Shown one piece after another: positions 16,205-25,461 of a stretch of 64,000 nt of DNA. The notes beneath the pieces are model-generated. The model made no database searches. It was not told the DNA's origin and was given only the letters and a program-made list of their open reading frames with translations. The DNA is from Sporosarcina beigongshangi (GTDB lineage Bacteria; Actinomycetota; Actinomycetes; Actinomycetales; Micrococcaceae). Made by a program: the position numbers and the translations under genes. The stretch spans positions 96,031-160,030 of the forward strand of contig NZ_JADHDY010000010.1 of assembly GCF_016820535.1 (NCBI RefSeq), given 5' to 3'. Numbering within the stretch: the stretch's first letter is position 1; each line of letters begins with the position of its first letter.

Positions 16205-17002
16205 ATGACAACCACAACGCAAAAAACCATGATCCGCTTCGAGGACCTGCGCCAGGAGTTCACGCTCACCGGCACCACCTTCACCGCCCTGGACGGTGTC
16301 AACCTGGACATTGCCGACGGCGAATTTGTCACCGTCGTGGGCCCCTCCGGCTGCGGCAAGTCCACAATGCTCAACGCGGCTGCCGGACTCCTGGACCCCA
16401 CCGCTGGCCGCGTCATGGTCGATGACCGTGAAGTTGACGGCCCCAGCCCCCGCACCGGCGTCATCTTCCAGCAATACGCGCTGTTCCCCTGGCTCACCGT
16501 CCGCAAGAACGTGGAGTTTGGTTTGGAACTAAAGAAGGTTCCGGCGAAGGAACGCCGCACGGTCGTGGACCACTACCTGGAATTGGTGGGTCTGTCCCGC
16601 TTCGCAGACGCGCTGCCCAAGGAACTCTCCGGCGGCATGAAGCAACGTTGCGCCATTGCCCGCGCCTACGCCGTGAACCCCGAGATCCTGCTCATGGACG
16701 AACCGTTCGGGGCACTGGACGCACTGACCCGGGTCCACATGCAGGAACAACTCCTGGAAACGTGGACCAAGGAGCGTCGCACAGTCATGTTTGTGACCCA
16801 CGACGTCGACGAATCCGTCTTTCTCGCCTCCCGCGTGATCGTCATGGCCGCCCGGCCAGGACGCATCTACAAGGAGATCAAGGTTGGCCTGCCCTACCCG
16901 CGCACAGAAGAGATGCGGCTCTCCGACGAGTTCGCCAAACTTCGCGCAGAGGTCTGGGCTGCCGTATACCACCAGCCCGGCGTCGCCGAGGCACACCAGT
17001 AA
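16205..17002 (+). CDS. ABC importer ATP-binding protein, NitT/TauT type
   Basis: The 265-residue energy-coupling subunit. Walker A is GPSGCGKST at residues 46-54, the Q-loop in FQQYALFPW, the signature LSGGMKQR, Walker B ILLMDEPFGALD and switch histidine VTHDVDE. The C-terminus contains the TauB/SsuB-like PYPRTEEMRLSDEFAKLR. It partners the permease gene eight bases upstream. Start ATG 16205 follows an AAGGAGC site. Confidence 0.95.
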   Translation: MTTTTQKTMIRFEDLRQEFTLTGTTFTALDGVNLDIADGEFVTVVGPSGCGKSTMLNAAAGLLDPTAGRVMVDDREVDGPSPRTGVIFQQYALFPWLTVRKNVEFGLELKKVPAKERRTVVDHYLELVGLSRFADALPKELSGGMKQRCAIARAYAVNPEILLMDEPFGALDALTRVHMQEQLLETWTKERRTVMFVTHDVDESVFLASRVIVMAARPGRIYKEIKVGLPYPRTEEMRLSDEFAKLRAEVWAAVYHQPGVAEAHQ

Positions 17003-17072
17003 CCTCATCCTTTTTGCAGCGCATCCCTCGTACCCCCTGCCCTCAATCCGGGCAAAACCTTCAGGAGAAGTC

Positions 17073-18098
17073 ATGACAACGTCCCTTACCCGCCGCAACG
17101 TCCTCCAGCTGTCCATGGGCGCAGCCGCAGTTTCACTCCTGGCCGCATGCGGCGCCAAGACCGAGGACAACGGCTCCGCCTCGGGCGGGGCCAAGGAAAC
17201 AGTTGAGATCAAGGTCGGCTACATCGCCGACTACAACGGGGCTGCCCTGATGGCCGTCGCCGACCAGGAAGGCCACTGGGCAAAGGCGGGCCTCAAGCCC
17301 AAGTACCTGCCCTTCACCAACGGCCCGCTCGCCATCCAGGCACTGGGGACCAACAACGTGGACGTCGTCTACATCGGCTCCGGCGCCCTGTGGCTGCCGG
17401 CCTCAGGCAAGGCGGAAATCTGGGCCGTCAACTCCGTCTCCAACGCCGACCGCATCATCGCCCAGCCCGGCATCACGACACTGTCTGCGCTCAAGGGCAA
17501 GAAGGTTGCCGTGCCCACGGGAACCTCCGGCGACCAGCTCTTCAGCCTGGCACTGGACAAGGAAGGGCTCAACCGTGAGGACTTCGATGTCACGGCCATG
17601 GAACCGCCGGCCATCGTCGCCGCGTTTGCCTCCAAGCAGGTCGACGGTGCAGCACTGTGGTACCCGTTGATCGACAGTGCCAAAAAGGGCCAACCGGACC
17701 TCGTGGAGATCTACTCCAACGAGGACTTCATCGACACCTTGACCTTCCCGTCCACCTTCGTGGCCGCCCCCGGACGGGCCGCCAAGGACGGGGCGCTGGC
17801 CGCCAGCTTCATTTCCGTAATCAAGGCAGCCAACGACTTCCGGCACAGCAACCAGGAAGACACCGTGGCACTGACCGCCAAGTTCCTCAAGCTGAAGGAG
17901 GAAGACATGGCCGCCCAGGCCGGCGTCGCCAAGCTCTTCACATCCAAGGAACTGGAGACGCTCTCCTCAGAGGGCACCGTCAACACCTGGCTGGAGGGGC
18001 TGCAGAAGCAGTTCAAGGCTGACGGAAAGATCACCGAAGTCGTGGATCCGAAGACGTTCTACAACGCCGAGCTGTACATCAGCACCCCGGCGGTCTAG
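17073..18098 (+). CDS. substrate-binding lipoprotein, NitT/TauT type
   Basis: Extracytoplasmic binding protein of the importer, 341 residues. The N-terminus has a twin-arginine motif TRRNVLQL and a lipobox LLAAC with Cys26, so it is probably a Tat-exported lipoprotein. The mature part follows the SsuA/TauA plan: IKVGYIADYNGAALMAVADQ, GPLAIQALGTNNVDVVYIG, LKGKKVAVPTGTSGDQLF and FASKQVDGAALWYPL. The start at ATG 17073 has a CAGGAG site. Only six bases separate its stop from the sulfatase ATG, linking uptake to ester hydrolysis. Confidence 0.9.
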   Translation: MTTSLTRRNVLQLSMGAAAVSLLAACGAKTEDNGSASGGAKETVEIKVGYIADYNGAALMAVADQEGHWAKAGLKPKYLPFTNGPLAIQALGTNNVDVVYIGSGALWLPASGKAEIWAVNSVSNADRIIAQPGITTLSALKGKKVAVPTGTSGDQLFSLALDKEGLNREDFDVTAMEPPAIVAAFASKQVDGAALWYPLIDSAKKGQPDLVEIYSNEDFIDTLTFPSTFVAAPGRAAKDGALAASFISVIKAANDFRHSNQEDTVALTAKFLKLKEEDMAAQAGVAKLFTSKELETLSSEGTVNTWLEGLQKQFKADGKITEVVDPKTFYNAELYISTPAV

Positions 18099-18104
18099 GA
18101 CGCA

Positions 18105-19619
18105 ATGACCTCTGTGACCCACACCGAAAAACGCCGCAACATGTTGTTCCTCATGACGGACCAGCAGCGCATCGACACCCTCGGCTGCTACGGCAACACC
18201 TCCCGGCACACACCAAACCTGGACAAGCTGGCAGCGCGCGGCACCACCTTTGACCGGGCCTACACGCCCACCGCCATCTGCACGCCGGCGCGCGCCAGCC
18301 TTCTCACCGGCCTGCAGCCCTTTGAACACGGGCTGCTGGCCAACTACGAATGGAACTCCGGCCACCGAGAGGAACTCCCCGACGGCCTGCCAACATTCTC
18401 TGCGGCCCTCACGGAACAGGGCTACCGGCTGGGCCACGTGGGCAAGTGGCATGTTGGCAGGGACCGCGGACCTGAGCACTACGGATTTGAGGGCATCCAC
18501 CTCCCCGGCGCCCTGAACGTCTTCGACGATCCCGGCTACGAGGACTGGCTCAAGGCCAACGGCCACCCGGACTTTCGTATCTCCAACCCCGTCTACACCA
18601 CCCGCGCCGACGGCAGCCAGGGCCACCTGATCGCCGGAGTCACCGACCAGCCCACGGAGGCCACGTTCGAGGCGTTCCTGGCCGACCAGACCATTGCCAA
18701 GTTGAGGGAGTTCGCGGCAGGCGCTCTGGAACCCGGGGACGGCACGCCGTTCTTCCTGTCCTGCCACATCTTCGGACCGCACCTGCCCTACCTGATCCCG
18801 CAGCAGTGGTACGACATGGTCGACCCCGCCACCGTTGAGCTGCCGGGCTCCTTCGCCGAGACCTTCAACGGAAAGCCCATGGTGCAGCAGGCATACGCCG
18901 AGTACTGGTCAACAGACTGCTTCTCGGTGGAAGAGTGGAAGAAGCTCACAGCCGTCTACTGGGGCTACGTGTCCATGATCGACCATGAAATTGGCCGCAT
19001 CCTGGACGTCCTGGACGAACTGGGGCTGACGGAAAACACTGCCGTCATGTTCACCGCCGACCACGGGGAATTCACGGGCGCACACCGGCTCAACGACAAA
19101 GGCCCGGCCATGTATGAGGACATTTACCGCATACCGGCCATCGTGGCCCTGCCCGGCGAAACGGAACGGCGCAACGACCGCTTCATTAGCCTGCTGGACT
19201 TCACCGCAACATTCCACGAGATCTCCGGGGCCGACGCCTCCGGCGTGCACGGGCGAAGCCTGCTGCCCCTGGCACGCGGCGAGGATGTGGAAGGGTGGCG
19301 CGAGGACATTCTGTGTGAATTCCACGGACACCACTTCCCCTACGCCCAGCGCATGATCCGGAACAAGGACGTGAAGTACATTGCCAACCCGGAAGGGATC
19401 GACGAGTTCTACGACATGAACGCCGACCCCGACGAATTGGTGAACGTCATCGACGTTCCCGTCTACCGCGAACGCGTCAGCCACATGCGCCGGACCATGT
19501 ACCGGCAGCTGGTTGAACGCGGTGACAAGTTTGCCCAGTGGCTGGCATTTGCCGGCGACATTCCCGACGACGAACGGGTCCGCCCCGTCACCGCCGTCGA
19601 ACGTTTCATCACTCAATAG
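18105..19619 (+). CDS. type I sulfatase
   Basis: A 504-residue formylglycine-dependent sulfatase. The modification motif CTPAR at residues 59-63 provides the catalytic Cys59, followed by ASLLTGL. Metal-ligand segments are MTDQQRIDTLGCYGN at the N-terminus and FTADHGEFTGAH near residue 315, with KWHVG near residue 115. No signal peptide is present, so it acts in the cytoplasm on imported ester. The fold class also covers choline sulfatases and phosphonate monoester hydrolases. Adjacent importer genes suggest that a small sulfate ester is the substrate, and the downstream hexosaminidase suggests a sulfated amino sugar. Confidence 0.9.
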   Translation: MTSVTHTEKRRNMLFLMTDQQRIDTLGCYGNTSRHTPNLDKLAARGTTFDRAYTPTAICTPARASLLTGLQPFEHGLLANYEWNSGHREELPDGLPTFSAALTEQGYRLGHVGKWHVGRDRGPEHYGFEGIHLPGALNVFDDPGYEDWLKANGHPDFRISNPVYTTRADGSQGHLIAGVTDQPTEATFEAFLADQTIAKLREFAAGALEPGDGTPFFLSCHIFGPHLPYLIPQQWYDMVDPATVELPGSFAETFNGKPMVQQAYAEYWSTDCFSVEEWKKLTAVYWGYVSMIDHEIGRILDVLDELGLTENTAVMFTADHGEFTGAHRLNDKGPAMYEDIYRIPAIVALPGETERRNDRFISLLDFTATFHEISGADASGVHGRSLLPLARGEDVEGWREDILCEFHGHHFPYAQRMIRNKDVKYIANPEGIDEFYDMNADPDELVNVIDVPVYRERVSHMRRTMYRQLVERGDKFAQWLAFAGDIPDDERVRPVTAVERFITQ

Positions 19620-19676
19620 CTCCACCCGACACCGGATGCCTCTTGTGGTCCCATAAGAAACAAGGCGAGGAATAGA

Positions 19677-21875
19677 TTGAAGGCTATAAGAAAAACCACC
19701 ACGGCCGGGCTGGCCTGTGCCGCCGCCCTTGGCCTGTTTGCGGCCATGCTGCCCTCGGCGGCAACCGCGGCGCCTGCCGAGTCCGCCCCCATCGTGGTGC
19801 CGCCGCCGGCCCCCGTCCAGATGCCGGTCAACCTGGCGCTGACCGGGACGGCGACGGCCTCCAGCGTCGAGCCGGCGTTGCCCGGCAACACGGCAAAGCT
19901 GGCCGTCGACGGCGACAGCAGCACGCGCTGGTCCTCCGCCTACGTGGACGCCACGTGGCTGCAGGTGGAACTGGCCCAGGCCGGTCCCGTTGACAACGTC
20001 AAGATCACCTGGCCCAATGCCGCAGCCCGCAAGTACACGCTGCAAACCTCCATGGACGGGACCACTTGGACCGACGTCGAAACCATCACCTCCACCACCG
20101 GGCCTGGCCGAGTCGACGAGATCCAGGTTGGCGCCTCCGAAGCCAAGTTTGTGCGGATGATGGGTGCCGCACGGTGGTCAAGCTTCGGCTACTCGATATC
20201 GGAGTTTGAAATCTACGACCGGCCCGCGCCGCCGGCGCCGGACAACCTGCCCTTGGTGCCCCTTCCGGCGTCGTACGCAGAAACCGCCGACGGCACCTTC
20301 AAGCTGCTGCCATCGAGCCACATCGTCGCCAACGGCGACGATGCCATGGCCGCCGCCAACTATTTTGCGGAAAAGGCCCGCAGGAGCACCGGCTACAAGC
20401 TTCCCGTGGTCCAGGGCAAGGCCAGAAAAATGGACATTGCCGTGACCGTTGCGCCCGGAAGTTCGCAGGAAAGTCCGGAGAGCTACGCCCTCCAGGCCGG
20501 CGCGGACGGTGTGCGAGTCGAGGCCAACACCGCTGCCGGCGCCCTGAACGGGGTGCAAACCCTGCGCCAGCTGTTCCCGCAGTGGATCGAATCCGCAACC
20601 CCCGTGCGCGCGGACTGGACCATTGACGGCGTCGTCATCAGCGACCACCCCCGCTACGAGTACCGAGGCATCCAGATCGACGTTGCCCGGTCCTTCTACA
20701 CAGTGGATGAGATGAAGGAGCACATCGACAACGCGGCGCAATTCAAGTTCAACCGGCTCCACCTCCACCTCACGGACGACCAGGGCTGGCGCATCGCCAT
20801 GGACCAGCCCGCGGAGAACCCCTCCGGCATCAAGTACACCGACCTGACCGACATTTCCGGCGCGACGGCCATGACGTACAACGATGCCGGGGTCCTCCAG
20901 GGCACCGAACTGGGCCACACCGGCTTCTACACCAAGGCCGACTATCGGGAGATCGTGCGCTACGCCGGAGAAAACGGCATGGTGGTGGTGCCTGAAATCG
21001 ACATGCCGGGACACACAACAGCGGCACTCCACGCCATTCCGCAGCTGAACTCGGCCGGATCCGCGCCAAAGCCCAAAACCGGGGAGGCCACCGCACCGGC
21101 CCAGGGCTCCGGCAATGTGGGCAGCTCCACCTTCGACGCCGACAGCGCCGCCACGTACGAGTTCACGAAGGAAGTCCTGACCCAGCTCGCGGCCATGACG
21201 CCCGGCCCGTACCTGCACATTGGCGGCGACGAGTCCCACGTAACCCCGCACGACAAGTACACCAAGATGGTTGAAGCATTTGCCGGCCAGGTCTTGGACA
21301 CCGGAAAGCAGGTCATCGGCTGGAACGAGTATTCCTCGGCAGCACTGCCTGAAGGTGCCGTCGTGCAATATTGGGCCGGCAACCGCCAGGCCGTGGCTGA
21401 CCAGATCAAGGCCAACAACTCCAAAGCCATCCTCTCCCCCGTCGAACGCACCTACATCCCACAGAAGCAGGACGCCTCCGAGACCGCCGGCGGCACGTGG
21501 GGCTGCGGCGGACCCTGCACCCTGGCGACCCACTACGACTGGAATCCCGCCAACTACCTGCCGGGCATCGGTGATGACCGCGTACTGGGCGTTGAGACCG
21601 TCCAGTGGGGCGAGTGGATCCGCGGCATGGACCAGGTGGAGTCCCTCCAGTACCCGCGCACCCTGGCCACGGCCGAGGTGGGCTGGTCACAGCAGGCGGA
21701 CCGCAACTACGCCGACTTCACCAAGCGGCTGGGGCAGCTTGGCGGGCGCATGGACCTCCAGGGCATCAACTTCTTCAAGACTGCAGGGGTTGACTGGACG
21801 TCGGCGCCCGAAGGCAGCTGTGTCCGACCCGCCGGAAACCCGCCGGCCCACGTTCCCTGCCGCATCGCCGGCTGA
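19677..21875 (+). CDS. secreted GH20 beta-N-acetylhexosaminidase with F5/8C module
   Basis: A 732-residue exported enzyme that removes terminal N-acetyl-glucosamine or -galactosamine residues. Residues 1-33 form a signal peptide. Residues 50-185 are an F5/8-type (CBM32-like) sugar-binding module (NLALTGTATASSVEPA, then RWSSAYVDATWLQVEL and ISEFEIYD). Residues 195-325 are the GH20b domain and about 330-715 the GH20 barrel, with EYRGIQIDVARSF, HLHLTDDQGWR and the catalytic Asp518-Glu519 in HIGGDES. The start is TTG 19677 with an AAGGCGAGG site. It lies 57 bases after the sulfatase and a strong terminator follows. Confidence 0.92.
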   Translation: MKAIRKTTTAGLACAAALGLFAAMLPSAATAAPAESAPIVVPPPAPVQMPVNLALTGTATASSVEPALPGNTAKLAVDGDSSTRWSSAYVDATWLQVELAQAGPVDNVKITWPNAAARKYTLQTSMDGTTWTDVETITSTTGPGRVDEIQVGASEAKFVRMMGAARWSSFGYSISEFEIYDRPAPPAPDNLPLVPLPASYAETADGTFKLLPSSHIVANGDDAMAAANYFAEKARRSTGYKLPVVQGKARKMDIAVTVAPGSSQESPESYALQAGADGVRVEANTAAGALNGVQTLRQLFPQWIESATPVRADWTIDGVVISDHPRYEYRGIQIDVARSFYTVDEMKEHIDNAAQFKFNRLHLHLTDDQGWRIAMDQPAENPSGIKYTDLTDISGATAMTYNDAGVLQGTELGHTGFYTKADYREIVRYAGENGMVVVPEIDMPGHTTAALHAIPQLNSAGSAPKPKTGEATAPAQGSGNVGSSTFDADSAATYEFTKEVLTQLAAMTPGPYLHIGGDESHVTPHDKYTKMVEAFAGQVLDTGKQVIGWNEYSSAALPEGAVVQYWAGNRQAVADQIKANNSKAILSPVERTYIPQKQDASETAGGTWGCGGPCTLATHYDWNPANYLPGIGDDRVLGVETVQWGEWIRGMDQVESLQYPRTLATAEVGWSQQADRNYADFTKRLGQLGGRMDLQGINFFKTAGVDWTSAPEGSCVRPAGNPPAHVPCRIAG

Positions 21876-21957
21876 CCCCGGAACGGGACCTCCACAGACC
21901 ATGCACCGGCGGGCAATTTCCGACGCCGGCGCATGCACCAGGTACGACCGCTAACCA

Positions 21958-21994
21958 AGAGCCGGGCACCCATGCCGAGGGTGCCCGGCTTTTG
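21958..21994 (+). terminator. rho-independent terminator
   Basis: A 12-base perfect stem (AGCCGGGCACCC with GGGTGCCCGGCT) and seven-base loop is followed by TTT. It closes the ROK-importer-sulfatase-hexosaminidase region. Confidence 0.85.
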
Positions 21995-22211
21995 CGCGCC
22001 CGCAAGGTGTTCCGCGGCGCTCCCCCGGCGGACGGCCAAAATTCGGCTGCCCGAGCTGGTGCAAAAGAGTTTCCAACCGGTGTCCGTGAAAAAGGAATAA
22101 TTCGTGCCCGGCAGGCCTTACACTTGTTGACCTGCCCCGCGGTGCGGCCGTTTCTCAGGCAAACAACCCGGCAGCCCATGATTTTCCATCTTTATCGAGT
22201 TCAGGATTCCT

Positions 22212-23690
22212 ATGTCTACAACAAGTGTTCAAGTGCCGGACAAGCTATCGGCCAGGGACCGGACCACCATTGCGGTGCTCCTCGTGTCCGCCTTCGTTGT
22301 AATCCTCAACGAAACCATCATGAACGTGGCCCTGCCGAAGCTCATGCACGAGTTTGCCGTCTCACCCTCGGCCATCCAGTGGCTTGCGACGGCGTTTATG
22401 CTCACCATGGCCGTGGTCATCCCCACCACCGGCTACCTGCTCCAGCGGCTGCCCATCCGCACCGTTTTTCTGCTGGCCATGGGCCTGTTCTCGGCGGGCA
22501 CGCTGCTGGCCGGGCTCGCCCCGGGCTTTGAGGTGCTGCTTGCCGCGCGCGTGGTCCAGGCCTCCGGCACGGCCATCATGATGCCGCTGCTCATGACCAC
22601 CATCCTGGACCTGGTGCCGACACACCGCCGCGGCGCCGTCATGGGCAACGTCTCCATCGTCATTTCCGTGGCCCCGGCCATCGGGCCCACCCTGTCCGGG
22701 CTGATACTGCACTCGCTGTCGTGGCGTTTCATGTTCCTGCTGGTGCTGCCCATCGCGCTGATCGCCCTGGTCCTCGGCGCCCGGCTGCTGCCCACTGGCG
22801 GCGAACGCAGCAAGTCGAAGCTGTCCCTGCCCTCGCTCCTGATGTCCATCCCGGCCTTCGGCGGGCTCGTTTACGGCCTGAGCGGGATCGGCTCGCCCGA
22901 CGCGCAGACACACCAGATTGCCCTGATCTCCCTCGCTGTGTCGCTGGTGTTCCTGGCCGGCTTCGTCCTTCTGCAGCTGCGCCTGCAGCGGACGGACTCC
23001 GCGCTCCTGGACATGCGCCCCTTCAAGTACCGCCAGTTCACGCTGGCACTGGCGCTCATGGTCATGGCCATGCTGTCCATGTTCGGGGTGATCATCCTCC
23101 TGCCCATGTACCTGCAGAATGTGCGCGGCCTGGACGTGCTCGCCACGGGTCTGACCATGCTTCCCGGCGGCGTCCTCATGGGACTGCTGGCGCCGTTCGT
23201 GGGCAAGCTGTTCGACAAGGTCGGCGCCCGCCCGCTCCTGGTCCCCGGAGGCCTCCTCCTGGCAGCGGTCCTGTTCACCTTCACCCAGCTCAGCGAAACC
23301 ACGCCGCTGCCGCTGATCATCGGCCTGCACCTGCTCATGTCCACGGCGCTGGCGTTCATCTTCACCCCTGCCTTCACGGCGGGGCTGAACCCGCTGCCGC
23401 ATTCGCTGCACTCGCACGGATCCGCTGTCCTCTCCACGCTCCAGCAGCTGGGCGGCGCGGCGGGAACGGCGCTCCTGGTGGGCATCATGTCAGCCGGGAC
23501 GGTGGCCGCGGCGGCCGCAGGAAAGGGTGAGATTGCGGCGCAGACCGCCGGTTTCAGCAGCGGCTTCCTGGTCGCCGCAATCGTCTCCCTGGGCATTGTG
23601 GTGATTGCGCTCTTCATGGGCAAGTCCGACGCCGAGCCCTCCTCGGCGTCCGATCCCGCCGACGCGGTGCTCGCCAAAGAGGCACACTAG
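22212..23690 (+). CDS. DHA2-family MFS multidrug exporter
   Basis: A 492-residue drug:proton antiporter of the EmrB/QacA class. The first helix has the class motif NETIMNVALP near residue 34, helix 4 GTAIMMPLLM and helix 5 the antiporter motif VAPAIGPTLSGLIL near residue 155. About 12-14 hydrophobic segments are present, with a polar C-terminal tail. It stands alone. The promoter region upstream contains a GGCAGG...CCTGCC repeat near 22110-22137, which could be an operator, but no regulator is adjacent. Lincomycin-type resistance is a common annotation for relatives. Confidence 0.9.
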   Translation: MSTTSVQVPDKLSARDRTTIAVLLVSAFVVILNETIMNVALPKLMHEFAVSPSAIQWLATAFMLTMAVVIPTTGYLLQRLPIRTVFLLAMGLFSAGTLLAGLAPGFEVLLAARVVQASGTAIMMPLLMTTILDLVPTHRRGAVMGNVSIVISVAPAIGPTLSGLILHSLSWRFMFLLVLPIALIALVLGARLLPTGGERSKSKLSLPSLLMSIPAFGGLVYGLSGIGSPDAQTHQIALISLAVSLVFLAGFVLLQLRLQRTDSALLDMRPFKYRQFTLALALMVMAMLSMFGVIILLPMYLQNVRGLDVLATGLTMLPGGVLMGLLAPFVGKLFDKVGARPLLVPGGLLLAAVLFTFTQLSETTPLPLIIGLHLLMSTALAFIFTPAFTAGLNPLPHSLHSHGSAVLSTLQQLGGAAGTALLVGIMSAGTVAAAAAGKGEIAAQTAGFSSGFLVAAIVSLGIVVIALFMGKSDAEPSSASDPADAVLAKEAH

Positions 23691-23711
23691 CTCCCTCCCG
23701 CTCCCCTGCCG

Positions 23712-23748
23712 CCAAGGGCCCGCCACCGTCACGGTGGCGGGCCCTTGG
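23712..23748. terminator. bidirectional terminator hairpin
   Basis: Arms CCAAGGGCCCGCCACCGT and ACGGTGGCGGGCCCTTGG are perfect over 18 bases with one base between. It lies between convergent genes, so it can serve both strands. Confidence 0.8.
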
Positions 23749-23769
23749 GGTTTCCGGGAAGACCCTGGC

Positions 23770-23970
23770 TCAGTCGGGGACGAGGAAATGCCAGCCCAGC
23801 CACCATGCAAACAGCAGCAGGGTGATGCGGGCTGCACGGTGCGCAAACACGTTCTCCAGAAGGACTCCCAACGGCGCAAGCACCTCCGGCCGGGCTCGGG
23901 CCACAAGAACCAGCGTGATGCCGGCCAAGGGAACCAGCGCATAGCCCGCCACCACCAGGACCAAGGTCAC
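23770..23970 (-). CDS. small two-helix membrane protein (DUF6186-like)
   Basis: A 66-residue protein starting with GTG 23970 (VTLVLVVAGYALVPLAG). It has two hydrophobic segments flanking ARARPEVLAPLGVLLENV and ends in a Trp-rich LLLFAWWLGWHFLVPD, a layout seen in small actinobacterial DUF6186 proteins. Its GTG overlaps the stop of the preceding membrane gene (GTGA), so both are made together. Function unknown. Confidence 0.6.
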   Translation of the reverse strand: MTLVLVVAGYALVPLAGITLVLVARARPEVLAPLGVLLENVFAHRAARITLLLFAWWLGWHFLVPD

Positions 23971-24728
23971 GGTTTCACCGCCGACCGGACCAGTCCGGCA
24001 CACCCCGCCAGCCAGACAAGCATCATGAGCCAGCGGCTGTCCTGATTGTCGAACAGCGGCTGAAGCAAGTCCGTCAGCGGAGGGTACGCCCATGCACCGG
24101 CTGGATCGAGCACGTCGATGAAGTAGTTTCCCAACTCCCACAGGGCCAGGAAAAGCAGGACTGACGCCCACCACCACGCCGACCGACGCAGAGGTTTTGG
24201 CGCCCGGGGGCGTGAGGAGTCCCCCGGCCGCTGCGAGGCGCGCCCCGTACGCGGCCGGGACGGTTCCACCCCGGGCAGCTGCGCCGGGGACGGTCTTTGC
24301 GGCCAGGCAACGACCAGCATCCCTGCCCCGGCCAGTCCCACCGCGGCAGGAACGCCCAGGCTGTCAGGAGGCGCCAGTACCACCACCACGGCGGCACCTG
24401 CGCCCAGCGCCGGCAGGGCCCACACCAGGACCCGGCCGGACAGCCGCGCCTGCCGGCTCTGCGCCGCGGCCGGTCTGCTGGGTCCGGCAGACCCCCTGTG
24501 CCGCACGTGGCGCAGGGCCGTGTCTGCGCCAAGGGCCAGCCCCGCCGCCAGAAAGATCCAGCCGTCCGCGGGAACTCCGCGGTAAAAATGGAAGCCAGCC
24601 GTGATGAAGAGGACCAGCACCCAGGGCAGGGAGTGGCGCAACAGCTCGGGTGCCGGCGTTGAAACAGTCGCAGCGTCCCGTGCCGGGATGCCACCATCCC
24701 GGCTGCTTCCCGCAACAGAGCCAGCCAT
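23967..24728 (-). CDS. uncharacterised integral membrane protein
   Basis: A 253-residue membrane protein with about five to six hydrophobic segments in two groups (residues 30-70 and 95-140), a basic proline/arginine linker near residues 150-180 (SRPRTGRASQRPGDSSRP), and two C-terminal segments (WWWASVLLFLALWELGNYF, then WLMMLVWLAGCAGLV). It is coupled to the small membrane protein downstream by a GTGA overlap. The start at ATG 24728 is chosen; ATG 24758 is possible. No family recognised. Confidence 0.65.
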   Translation of the reverse strand: MAGSVAGSSRDGGIPARDAATVSTPAPELLRHSLPWVLVLFITAGFHFYRGVPADGWIFLAAGLALGADTALRHVRHRGSAGPSRPAAAQSRQARLSGRVLVWALPALGAGAAVVVVLAPPDSLGVPAAVGLAGAGMLVVAWPQRPSPAQLPGVEPSRPRTGRASQRPGDSSRPRAPKPLRRSAWWWASVLLFLALWELGNYFIDVLDPAGAWAYPPLTDLLQPLFDNQDSRWLMMLVWLAGCAGLVRSAVKP

Positions 24729-24834
24729 GGTCCAAGTCCACCACCGGAACGCACCCATGGCCAGAGGCGCTTCATGGGACTACCCTAAAACCGTGGGCGT
24801 CCGCCCGCAGCCGCGCAAGCCGAGGGGAACTGCA

Positions 24835-25404
24835 ATGAGCTACACAGTCGGCGTTTTTGTTGGAAGCCTGGCCTCCGATTCCATCAACCGGAAGCTGGCC
24901 AAGGCGCTGTTCAAGCTGGCGCCGCCGGAGCTGAAACTCATGGAAATCCCCATCGGGAAGCTGCCCCTGTACAACCGCGACTTTGATGCCGACTTCCCAC
25001 CGGAGGCCCGCGCGTTCAAGGAAGCCGTCGCGGCTGTGGATGCGCTGATATTTGTGACGCCGGAGTACAACCGCAGCATCCCGGGCGCGCTCAAGAATGC
25101 GATTGACTGGGGTTCGAGGCCGTGGGGCAGCAACTCATTTGCCAAGAAGCCGTCGGCGGTGACGGGGACGTCGATGGGACAGATCAGCACAGCCGTCGCC
25201 CAGCAGCACCTTCGCAGCATCCTCTCCTTTGTGAACTCGCCGGAGCTGGCCCAGCCCGAAGCCTACGTGCACTTCACGGAGAACATGATCGACGACGACG
25301 GCAACGTCGCCGACCAGCGCACCGTGGACTTCCTCCGCAACTGGCTGCAGGAATTCCACATCTTCATCGTCAAGGTGGTGGGCGCGCAGCGCATCACCCT
25401 CTAG
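24835..25404 (+). CDS. NAD(P)H-dependent FMN reductase
   Basis: A 189-residue flavodoxin-fold oxidoreductase that reduces FMN or quinone-type substrates. The phosphate-binding loop is GSLASDSINRKLAK near residue 10, and the active-site signature is TPEYNRSIPGALKNAIDW near residue 80, both typical of ArsH/ChrR/NADPH-dependent FMN reductases. The start at ATG 24835 has a GAGGGG site. It is monocistronic and divergent from the membrane-protein pair. Confidence 0.92.
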   Translation: MSYTVGVFVGSLASDSINRKLAKALFKLAPPELKLMEIPIGKLPLYNRDFDADFPPEARAFKEAVAAVDALIFVTPEYNRSIPGALKNAIDWGSRPWGSNSFAKKPSAVTGTSMGQISTAVAQQHLRSILSFVNSPELAQPEAYVHFTENMIDDDGNVADQRTVDFLRNWLQEFHIFIVKVVGAQRITL

Positions 25405-25420
25405 CCGGCGGAGCGAGGCA

Positions 25421-25447
25421 GCAACGGGCAAGCGGAGGCGCCGTTGC
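25421..25447. terminator. hairpin between convergent genes
   Basis: Arms GCAACGG and CCGTTGC with a 13-base loop lie between the FMN reductase and the DedA gene, which converge here. No long T tract. Confidence 0.4.
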
Positions 25448-25461
25448 CACGGGCTCTGCAA

